Of a stretch of 7,220 nt of DNA, positions 1 to 5,575 are shown one piece after another. This stretch comes from an uncultured Odoribacter sp. (GTDB lineage Bacteria > Bacteroidota > Bacteroidia > Bacteroidales > Marinifilaceae): contig CAJKZL010000146.1 in NCBI GenBank assembly GCA_905204385.1, positions 1 to 7,220 of the forward strand. Reading direction: 5' to 3'. The position numbers and the translations under genes are program-made. Every line of letters starts with the position of its first letter. Position 1 is the stretch's first letter. The notes below the pieces were generated by a model. That model was not told the DNA's origin. It made no database searches and worked only from the letters and a program-made list of their open reading frames with translations.

Positions 1-1
1 G

Positions 2-778
2 ATTTGGATTTTCGGTTTTGCTGAAAATTCCAATTTCATTGTTTCAGGCCATGTCGTGGCCGGAGTCGGTTTGATCACAGCTTGCGTTTCTACAGCAGCA
101 ACTTCTTCTACAAAATTTTATTTAATACCGGCCAATTCGGCTAATGCGGCGAATGAAGTCAATAAAGAAGGTTTTTCTGCAATGACACAGAATGTACTGA
201 TCGGTTTGACTTTATTGTTTTCCTTGACCGCCTGGGTTTGGGCGATCGTGTTGTTATCCCGGATCGGTGAAGGGGCTTATTTTTTGGTAGCCGGTACTGT
301 GATGGGAGGATTGGCTTGTATTTGTACCAGCCTGATTGCTTTGGTGGCCAGTATCGCCAAACAGATCCGGAATACTTATGGAGAAAGTGACCGTAAAAAT
401 TGGCCGAAATTGGTTTTGGTGATGGGAACGGTGGCTTTTATCTGGGGATTGGTCGTTATTCTTGCTATGGCCGGGAATGTGGCCAATACCACCGGTTTCA
501 TCATGATGGGCTTGGGATTGGTTTGTTTCAGCATTTCCAGCAAAGTGATATTGCTGGCTAAAGTGTGGAAACAATCCTTTGCTTTGGCCAATCGTATTCC
601 TCTGATTCCGGTGCTTACCGCTTTATTATGTTTGTTTTTGGGCGCCTTTTTGTTCGAAGAAGGTTTGTACGACAATGCTTTTTTCGTTCCGGCCCGCGTA
701 TTGGTCGGCCTGGGAGCTATTTGTTTCTGCCTTTTTTCCATTGTAAGTATTTTGGAGAGCGGCACTTCGAAGAAATGA
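2..778 (+). CDS. yhiM: YhiM-family (DUF2776) inner-membrane protein, 3' part of the gene
   Basis: The frame is open from base 2, so the gene starts before the window and the GTG at 56 is only an internal codon. About 258 codons are visible, ending in TGA. The product matches what I know of E. coli YhiM (about 350 residues): a GHV..GVG.I.ACVST.A.SS stretch near the left edge, and a C-terminal block with NRIP.IPV, R.LVGLGA.CF and FSIVSILE.G..KK. About 90 N-terminal residues are therefore probably missing. Roughly seven hydrophobic membrane-spanning segments can be counted in the visible part, joined by short loops, so it is a polytopic cytoplasmic-membrane protein. In E. coli the protein is linked to acid resistance; its biochemical activity is not established, and a role here is inference. 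The strong terminator at 871-914 probably closes its transcript. Confidence 0.85.
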   Translation: MWIFGFAENSNFIVSGHVVAGVGLITACVSTAATSSTKFYLIPANSANAANEVNKEGFSAMTQNVLIGLTLLFSLTAWVWAIVLLSRIGEGAYFLVAGTVMGGLACICTSLIALVASIAKQIRNTYGESDRKNWPKLVLVMGTVAFIWGLVVILAMAGNVANTTGFIMMGLGLVCFSISSKVILLAKVWKQSFALANRIPLIPVLTALLCLFLGAFLFEEGLYDNAFFVPARVLVGLGAICFCLFSIVSILESGTSKK

Positions 779-809
779 GGAATCCGTCACCGAATGTTTA
801 AAAGGAATC

Positions 810-836
810 TGTATCTTTGCAACAGATAGGCTGCAT
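810..836 (+). repeat. 27-bp direct repeat, left copy
   Basis: This stretch, beginning TGTATCTTTGCAACAG and ending GGCTGCAT, is identical base for base to 3153-3179 in the same orientation. Identity stops abruptly at both ends. The two copies bracket the AT-rich AlbA_2 gene block. Inside the repeat is a small dyad, TATCT (812-816), a 7-bp spacer (817-823) and AGATA (824-828), a layout reminiscent of a tyrosine-recombinase core site. The same bases also form a TAnnTTTG -7 box. Possible origins are an att-like site, a target duplication, or a dispersed promoter-bearing repeat. Confidence 0.85.
812..819 (+). promoter_or_regulatory. Candidate Bacteroidota -7 box (TATCTTTG)
   Basis: TATCTTTG matches the Bacteroidota sigma-ABfr -7 consensus TAnnTTTG, and the following GCAAC resembles typical start regions. 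No good TTTG -33 element is seen at the usual spacing upstream, which weakens the call. If active, the transcript would start near 824-828 and meet the terminator at 871-914 after roughly 90 nt, without a coding sequence. Confidence 0.35.
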
Positions 837-870
837 AGGATAATCAATTCAAGGAACAACTCTGATAAGA

Positions 871-914
871 AATAGTCAGATTCTTTGATCGAGCAAAGAG
901 TCTGGCTATTTTTT
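871..914 (+). terminator. Strong rho-independent terminator
   Basis: A 17-bp stem pairs 871-887 with 894-910. Two of the pairs are G-U; the rest are Watson-Crick. The loop is the six bases ATCGAG, and the right arm runs directly into a T-rich tail (about 908-914). It is oriented to stop plus-strand transcription, most likely from the yhiM-type gene or from the TATCTTTG box at 812. On the minus strand the hairpin is followed by a weaker T-rich stretch (TATTTCTTAT), so it may also help end the AlbA_2 gene transcript. Confidence 0.85.
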
Positions 915-972
915 AGTTATAATCCGATTTTATAGTTATAAATAGTCATAATTAGTCATATTTCAGTCGTAA
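914..972. repeat. Short phased repeats, TAGTYATAA type
   Basis: Five related 9-mers lie between the terminator and the stop codon of the AlbA_2 gene: TAGTTATAA at 914 and at 933, TAGTCATAA at 943, TAGTCATAT at 953 and CAGTCGTAA at 964. The last four start 10, 10 and 11 bp apart, about one helical turn. The units are too short and degenerate for a CRISPR array. They could be protein-binding iterons or simple AT-rich microsatellite decay. Confidence 0.5.
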
Positions 973-979
973 TTCTGAT

Positions 980-2656
980 TTATGACTTGAGATGCCATGT
1001 TCTGCCTTCGGGAACAATCATATCATTTGCTTTCATTTCTGAAAGTATATTACCCACCATACGTTCTTGCTGTTCTTGAGTCTTATTCTGAGGTAGAACT
1101 TCTTTTAAGTAATCAAATATAGCATCACGGTTGGCCCCAATAGAACCTGCATACTGTAGAAATTGCAAAATCATATGCTGAATTTTAGCCTTATCCAATC
1201 CTTTATTGCGGGTATATTCCGACAATTGGCTAGTCTTCTTAGCCACATCGAGCGAAATGCGATATTCTGAAGTATCTCCTTCTAAAAGTCCTCTACCTAA
1301 TAGAGTTAAGACATTCTCTTCCGATATACGATGTCCTTTCTGTACAGCATCCAATAAGATACAATCCTCTAATGTCAAAGAATTATTCTCTTTGAGCAGT
1401 TTTGTGTATTTCTCATTAATGGAATTGCCATATATCTTTACCCCAACCTCTTTATTCAATATATCAATTTCATAATCGGGCATAGGGAAATGGCGACGCC
1501 ATTGCTCATCGAACATCTTCTTGATACCACGACCGACGGTGTCGATCATATTGAAATTTACCATAGCTCTACAAAGACATTCATTTCTAAAATGTCGTTG
1601 CGGTCCTTTGGTTGCTAACGCTTTCTGTAATGTACCGGGTATAAAACTACCACCGTTCTCGTAATAGAGATAGCCGGGATTTTCCACGAAATTTATACGT
1701 TGTTGTAATGTGTAATCTTGATGTGCGATAGCATTATGAAGAGCCTCACGAATAGTATAGTCATCATATTGCTTCATCGTATCTGGGAACAATGTACCAC
1801 CGGGCAATTCTCTCATGGTCAGATTGCGGATTTTTCCTAGAATCTGGTCAACGGTAAGAATGAACGGAACTGTAAAATGTTCGTAATCTACAATTTCTTG
1901 ATGTTCGTTCCGCAACGTCCATGTCACTTCTACCACAGCAGGATGAAGTTTGAATATAGAAACAGGCTTGCCCAAGAGAATGATGGCAGCTCGTGTCAGT
2001 TTACCATCCCTCATAATACCGCTATTGCATAGCAACTCTTCCACAGTCCAGGCATCAATTTCTTCCGATAGAATTTTTGAAGCATGAACTTTCTTGAACA
2101 TCACGCGAGCTTTGGCTATGGCTAATTCGTCCAAATCTGTCAATGTAGCATCAGGTACAAGCTCAGCAGACCAGTCTTTTGCTTCAAACAGGGGTTCCTC
2201 AAGAATAGTAGACAAGCGTTCTTGTGTCATTTCAACCAATGAATCCTCCACTCGTTGCCATGCTTTCTTGTGAGCGTATACAGGACGGCGTGGCAAGTGC
2301 TTTGGAATATGAATTATCCATACAGTCTGTCGAGTATCTTCTGTAGTATACTCGCTTATACTAAGTTGTTCTGAAGATAAATTGGTACAATGTTCTAGTA
2401 ATTTCCATACAGCAGAGAGAGCATTCAGGTTAAACTTAGTAAGATCGGTCCCCACTATTTCGAGTGTCTTATCCTGTACACCTATAACAAGATGACCACC
2501 CTCCATATTGGCTATGGCAGAAACATAGGAAATGACATCATTTTTTTCATTTCCGGAAAAGGAGTTCTTCAGATTTTTCATTTCTTTCCATTCACAATAA
2601 GCATTCTCTTGAGGAAATTCACGAAGCAGATATTGTTGAAGTTCTTTGGATGTCAT
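980..2656 (-). CDS. AlbA_2 (Schlafen-like) / HATPase_c_4 protein
   Basis: This is a complete 558-residue gene with ATG at 2654-2656 and TAA at 980-982. The N-terminal part (about 18-145) is an AlbA_2 putative nucleic-acid-binding domain of the Schlafen-like fold, with CEWKE near residue 21 and a SAIANMEGGHLVIGV core at about 46-60. The middle (about 300-385) is a HATPase_c_4-type ATP-binding region: the N-box is REALHNAIAHQDY (Glu304, Asn308), and VGRGIKKM follows at about 374-381. This stretch is shorter than in many relatives, as NPGYLYYENGG replaces the usual long strand pair, so ATPase activity is uncertain. The last 70 residues look like a winged-helix domain. Such proteins are common accessory genes annotated as ATP-binding or transcriptional regulators; some Schlafen-type proteins act in phage defence, but nothing here proves that. 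The gene is visibly AT-richer than rarA and kdsA, opposite in strand, has no partner gene, and sits between direct repeats, which suggests acquisition by transfer. No Shine-Dalgarno sequence precedes the start. Confidence 0.85.
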   Translation of the reverse strand: MTSKELQQYLLREFPQENAYCEWKEMKNLKNSFSGNEKNDVISYVSAIANMEGGHLVIGVQDKTLEIVGTDLTKFNLNALSAVWKLLEHCTNLSSEQLSISEYTTEDTRQTVWIIHIPKHLPRRPVYAHKKAWQRVEDSLVEMTQERLSTILEEPLFEAKDWSAELVPDATLTDLDELAIAKARVMFKKVHASKILSEEIDAWTVEELLCNSGIMRDGKLTRAAIILLGKPVSIFKLHPAVVEVTWTLRNEHQEIVDYEHFTVPFILTVDQILGKIRNLTMRELPGGTLFPDTMKQYDDYTIREALHNAIAHQDYTLQQRINFVENPGYLYYENGGSFIPGTLQKALATKGPQRHFRNECLCRAMVNFNMIDTVGRGIKKMFDEQWRRHFPMPDYEIDILNKEVGVKIYGNSINEKYTKLLKENNSLTLEDCILLDAVQKGHRISEENVLTLLGRGLLEGDTSEYRISLDVAKKTSQLSEYTRNKGLDKAKIQHMILQFLQYAGSIGANRDAIFDYLKEVLPQNKTQEQQERMVGNILSEMKANDMIVPEGRTWHLKS

Positions 2657-2723
2657 AGCTCTTACTTTAAGTAATTTTTATACTTGTTTCTTAAACGTTG
2701 TCCTATCTTAGCTATATATAAAC

Positions 2724-2840
2724 CTAATTATCGATAGCGTTGGGCAACATGTGAGAAACTTTTCCCCTTCGTTTATGCAAAACAGTGCAGAGTTGTTCGC
2801 AAAGAGTTTCGCGACACCATGGCATTGCTTTTTCAGTCAC
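2724..2840 (-). CDS. Possible small ORF or gene remnant, unrecognised
   Basis: On the minus strand the frame is open from just after a TAG at 2910-2912 down to a TAG at 2724-2726. The marked start is a GTG at 2838-2840, giving 38 residues; an ATG at 2823-2825 would give 33. The peptide contains EKAMPWCRETLCEQL followed by a basic stretch HKRRGK and ends PNAIDN. The open stretch continues 23 codons upstream of the GTG without an ATG, so this may be a remnant of a longer gene. I do not recognise a family. Its balanced composition stands out from the AT-rich surroundings, and it lies 67 bp before the AlbA_2 start on the same strand. Chance is quite possible. Confidence 0.2.
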   Translation of the reverse strand: MTEKAMPWCRETLCEQLCTVLHKRRGKVSHMLPNAIDN

Positions 2841-3030
2841 CTCTAATTCATGTTGAAAAACCAATGAACACGGATTATTTTTATAATATTTGATATAGGT
2901 CTTTACTGTCTATATTTATGGTAAATATTAGCATTTCCGACAGCAGTATATTTTCAAACAATATGATTTGCTATTTATATAAAATATTTTTTTATTTGCT
3001 TAAAGGTTTGTTTCAATTAGTATTTGATTG

Positions 3031-3038
3031 CAAAATTA
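3031..3038 (-). promoter_or_regulatory. Candidate minus-strand -7 box (TAATTTTG)
   Basis: Read on the minus strand, TAATTTTG followed by CAATC fits TAnnTTTG and resembles the TATCTTTGCAAC of the direct repeats. Transcription would start near 3024 and run leftward through the small open stretch at 2724-2840 into the AlbA_2 gene, giving a leader of about 370 nt. No -33 TTTG is seen at the usual spacing, so confidence is low. Confidence 0.25.
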
Positions 3039-3152
3039 CTCGTTTTTGCCATCTTAAAGAATGATTCTTCAAAATTCTTTTGCTTTGCTATAATATCTGC
3101 TGACTTCGGAGGGTGATTTTTCTTTATTCTGCCTTTCCTTTCATTTCTGTGT

Positions 3153-3179
3153 TGTATCTTTGCAACAGATAGGCTGCAT
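3153..3179 (+). repeat. 27-bp direct repeat, right copy
   Basis: Identical to 810-836 and in the same orientation, including the TATCTTTG box (3155-3162) and the TATCT/AGATA dyad (3155-3159 and 3167-3171) around a 7-bp spacer. It lies 147 bp before the rarA start. Recombination between the two copies would remove 2343 bp containing the whole AlbA_2 gene and join the yhiM-type gene directly to the rarA promoter region with one repeat left behind. Confidence 0.85.
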
Positions 3180-3228
3180 CTCTGCAAAACTTTCAAGCCA
3201 ATTTGAAGATTTTGCTTTCGATTTGCAC

Positions 3229-3236
3229 TATCTTTG
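3229..3236 (+). promoter_or_regulatory. Candidate rarA promoter, -7 box TATCTTTG
   Basis: A second TATCTTTGC on the plus strand lies 90 bp upstream of the rarA ATG and outside the direct repeat. It is the best candidate for the native rarA promoter. TTTG sequences occur upstream at 3202-3205 and 3211-3214, but their spacers (23 and 14 bp) flank rather than match the usual distance. The copy in the direct repeat at 3155-3162 could act as an additional upstream promoter. Confidence 0.45.
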
Positions 3237-3260
3237 CCTAAGATAGACGACGCTGAAGAA

Positions 3261-3308
3261 ATGGCAAATTATTTGGACATTGAAATCGGCTTACATGATC
3301 TTTATTAA
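3261..3308 (+). CDS. Possible 15-codon leader ORF before rarA
   Basis: ATG at 3261 opens a 15-residue frame, [15 protein letters not shown], ending in TAA 17 bp before the rarA ATG and just downstream of the candidate promoter. The frame is open further upstream (KIDDAEE precedes the Met), so it could also be the end of an older gene fragment. No attenuator hairpin or biased residue run is evident, and a frame this short could be chance. Confidence 0.2.
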   Translation: MANYLDIEIGLHDLY

Positions 3309-3325
3309 AAGATACGGATTTATTT

Positions 3326-4597
3326 ATGGAGAATCAACCGTTAGCAGAGAGATTGAGACCTAAGACGCTGGACGATTACATCGGCCAGCAACATTTGGTG
3401 GGGAAAGGAAAAGTGCTTCGTAAAATGATCGAATCGGGAGTCGTTTCGTCTTTTATCTTATGGGGACCTCCCGGAGTGGGCTAGTCTACCCTGGCGATGA
3501 TCATTGCCGAGCAGGTGAAACGCCCTTTTTATGTACTGAGTGCAGTCAGCTCAGGGGTGAAAGATGTCCGGGAAGTGATTCAGAAAGCGGAAAGCCAGCG
3601 TTTTTTCAATACCCCGAATCCCATTCTTTTTATCGATGAGATTCACCGTTTTTCCAAGGCTCAGCAGGATTCCTTGCTGGCTGCCGTGGAAAAGGGTACG
3701 GTGACTCTGATCGGGGCAACTACGGAAAATCCCTCTTTCGAGGTGATCTCTCCCTTGCTTTCCCGTTGCCAGGTGTATGTCCTGAAATCGCAGGAAAAAG
3801 CCGATCTCGAAAGCCTTATCGACAGGGCGGTGGCGAAGGATTTCTACCTTAAGGAAAAGAATATTGTCGTCCGCGAAAAGGAAGCTTTGATATCTTTCAG
3901 TGGTGGGGATGCCCGGAAGCTGTTGAATATTATTGAATTGGTGGTCAATGCCCAGCCCGGCCCGGAGATCGTCATCGACAATGAAACCGTCCGCAAGGAG
4001 TTGCATGAAAATCCGCTGATGTATGACAAGGACGGTGAACAGCACTACGACATCATTTCGGCCATGATCAAGTCCATCCGAGGGAGTGATCCCAATGCCG
4101 CTTTGTATTATATGGCCAGGATGCTGGAAGGGGGGGAGGACCCTAAATTTATTGCCCGCCGCTTACTGATTTCCGCCTCCGAGGATGTCGGGCTGGCCAA
4201 TCCGAATGCGATGCTATTGGCCAATGCCTGCTTCGATATTATCCATAAAATCGGAATGCCCGAAGCGAGGATTCCCCTTTCGGAATGTGTGATTTACCTG
4301 GCCACCTCGCCGAAGAGTAATTCGGCTTATCTGGCCATCGACGGGGCTATGGCTACGGTCCGGCAAACGGGGAATCTGCCGGTGCCCTTGTATCTCCGGA
4401 ATGCTCCGACCAAGCTGATGAAGGAACTCAATTATGGAAAGGATTATAAATATGCACACGATTTTCCGGGAAATTTTGTGGAAATGGAATTTATGCCCGA
4501 AGAGTTGAAAAATAAAGTGTTCTATAAGCCCCAACAGAATGCTTCGGAGCTGAAAATCCTGGAAAGGCTGAAGGCTTGGTGGAAGAGGAGGTATTAG
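3326..4597 (+). pseudogene. rarA: RarA/MgsA replication-associated recombination ATPase, interrupted by TAG at the Walker A lysine
   Basis: ATG at 3326-3328 opens a 424-codon frame, the expected length for Bacteroidota RarA (E. coli has 447 residues). RarA is a clamp-loader-like AAA+ DNA-dependent ATPase acting at stalled forks, related to Mgs1/WRNIP1. The start region ([20 protein letters not shown]) and Walker A GPPGVG are typical, but codon 53 (3482-3484), the invariant P-loop lysine, is TAG. It is followed in frame by STLAMI, so one base change from AAG explains it. Downstream is complete: Walker B FIDEIHRF (Asp104, Glu105), the GATTENPSFE sensor region, LLSRCQVY, and the tetramerisation/C-terminal domain with SEDVGLANP. 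The gene ends in TAG at 4595-4597. Reinitiation at the ATG of 3497 could yield 366 residues, but without the P-loop and hence no ATPase. It is a recent pseudogene, a sequencing error, or less likely a recoded stop. Confidence 0.9.
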
Positions 4598-4661
4598 ATG
4601 ATAGATGATAGTTTAAAGTTTAGAGTTTATAGTTTAAAGATTAAAGATTAAAGATTAAAGA
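4595..4661 (+). repeat. Low-complexity tandem repeats after rarA
   Basis: TAGATGA occurs twice in tandem (4595-4608) starting at the rarA stop codon. AGTTTA-type units follow at about 4610-4635, and then AAAGATT three times exactly (4636-4656) with a partial fourth. Such short tandem units may change copy number by slippage. No terminator hairpin is visible between rarA and kdsA, so read-through into kdsA is plausible. Confidence 0.7.
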
Positions 4662-4664
4662 GTA

Positions 4665-4707
4665 GGGGGGAAGATGGTGGGGGGAGGAGGAGGGAAGGGA
4701 GAGGGGG
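4665..4707 (+). promoter_or_regulatory. G-rich tract with G-quadruplex pattern in the kdsA leader
   Basis: The coding strand carries G-runs at 4665-4670, 4679-4684, 4692-4694, 4697-4699 and 4703-4707. The last four have loops of 7, 2 and 3 bases, satisfying the usual G3+N1-7 quadruplex pattern. The tract ends 18 bp before the kdsA ATG, so an mRNA quadruplex could affect ribosome access. Function is inference; the pattern itself is directly visible. Confidence 0.5.
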
Positions 4708-4725
4708 TGAATTAAAAAAAGAAAA

Positions 4726-5538
4726 ATGATGAAGATATTGGATGTAAATTCGGACCGGGGAATGTTTTTTTTGCTGGCAGGTCCCTGTGTGATCGAGGGA
4801 GAAGAGATGGCTTTAAGGATTGCGGAGCATATTTCCGGGATCGCCGACAAGTTGGGTATTCCCTATGTATTTAAGGGATCGTTCAAAAAGGCCAACCGTT
4901 CGCGCCTGGATTCTTTTACCGGCATCGGGGATGAGAAAGCCTTGAAGGTATTGGCCAAAGTAAGGAAGGATTTTCAGATTCCCGTCGTGACCGATATTCA
5001 TAGTCCGGAAGATGCCGTTATGGCGGCCGAGTATGTGGATGTGTTGCAGATTCCTGCATTTTTGTGCCGGCAGACGGACTTGCTGATAGCGGCTGCCCGC
5101 ACCGGACGTATGGTGAATATCAAGAAGGGACAGTTTTTATCTCCCGAAGCCATGCGGTTTGCGGTGGATAAAATCCGGGAGTCGGGGAATAAGAATGTGA
5201 TGGTGACCGAGCGTGGAACGACTTTCGGCTATCAGGATTTGATTGTCGATTACCGGGGGATTCCGATCATGCAGGAAGCCTGTCGCTGTCCGGTGGTCGT
5301 AGACGCTACTCATTCGCTGCAACAACCCAATCAGAGTTGTGGCGTCACCGGCGGTCAGCCCCGTTTGATCGAGACTATCGCCAAAGCTGCCATTGCCGTG
5401 GGGGCAGACGGTTTGTTTATCGAAACCCACCCTGAACCGGCGGTCGCTAAGTCCGACGGCGCCAATATGCTGAGACTCGATTTGCTGGAGGGATTATTGG
5501 AGAAATTGGTGCGCCTGCGGAAAGCGGTCGGCGAATAA
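4726..5538 (+). CDS. kdsA: 3-deoxy-8-phosphooctulonate synthase (KDO-8-P synthase), metal-dependent type
   Basis: Complete 270-residue gene with ATG at 4726 (a second ATG follows immediately at 4729) and TAA at 5536-5538. The enzyme condenses phosphoenolpyruvate with D-arabinose-5-phosphate in the cytoplasm to give KDO-8-phosphate, the precursor of the KDO sugar in the lipopolysaccharide inner core. Family marks are LAGPCVIE at 17-24, FKGSFKKANRSR at 49-60, TDIHSPE at 89-95, QIPAFLCRQTDLL at 108-120, NIKKGQFLSP at 131-140 and DATHSLQQPN at 193-202. Cys21, His196, Glu233 and Asp244 correspond in spacing to the metal ligands of Aquifex KdsA, and the Cys in AGPC (Asn in the E. coli enzyme) marks the metal-dependent class. 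The length is slightly below the 284 residues of E. coli. It lies 128 bp after rarA and 37 bp before the PD40 gene, so co-transcription is likely. There is no Shine-Dalgarno sequence, only an A-rich leader. Confidence 0.97.
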   Translation: MMKILDVNSDRGMFFLLAGPCVIEGEEMALRIAEHISGIADKLGIPYVFKGSFKKANRSRLDSFTGIGDEKALKVLAKVRKDFQIPVVTDIHSPEDAVMAAEYVDVLQIPAFLCRQTDLLIAAARTGRMVNIKKGQFLSPEAMRFAVDKIRESGNKNVMVTERGTTFGYQDLIVDYRGIPIMQEACRCPVVVDATHSLQQPNQSCGVTGGQPRLIETIAKAAIAVGADGLFIETHPEPAVAKSDGANMLRLDLLEGLLEKLVRLRKAVGE

Positions 5539-5575
5539 ACGATTGGTACATTGAATAATTGAAAAAATCTGATTT

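Larger units (their letters stand above)
2657..3152. other. AT-rich intergenic region upstream of the AlbA_2 gene
   Basis: About 500 bp without a convincing gene. Most of it is very AT-rich, especially about 2870-3030. One sub-segment (about 2730-2845) has more balanced composition and contains a minus-strand open stretch, listed separately. That segment includes an imperfect palindrome, TCGCAAA..TTTCGCGA, at 2798-2814. A candidate minus-strand -7 box lies at 3031-3038. No transposase remnant, tRNA or terminal inverted repeats were recognised. It probably carries the promoter and a long leader for the AlbA_2 gene. Confidence 0.5.

Noticed and set aside
56..58. GTG at 56 as the start of the first gene
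   Set aside because: The same frame is open back to base 2 with residues that fit the YhiM family, so the true start lies outside the window.
376..765. A 129-codon minus-strand ORF opposite the yhiM-type gene
   Set aside because: It is antisense to a clear conserved membrane protein, its translation is low-hydrophobicity basic sequence without family resemblance, and it is explained by codon bias of the sense gene.
914..972. CRISPR array
   Set aside because: Units of only 9 bp with about 1-10 bp gaps, degenerate, and no spacer-length intervals or cas genes.
837..3152. The AT-rich block as an insertion sequence or transposon
   Set aside because: No transposase or integrase reading frame and no terminal inverted repeats were found; the 27-bp direct repeats are longer than usual target duplications.
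3551..4045. A 164-codon minus-strand ORF opposite rarA
   Set aside because: It is the shadow of a conserved AAA+ coding sequence; no recognisable domain or separate composition.
3497..4597. A natural shorter RarA starting at ATG 3497
   Set aside because: It would lack the whole N-terminal region and P-loop, which are present and in frame upstream of the TAG; the full gene starting at 3326 matches the family length.
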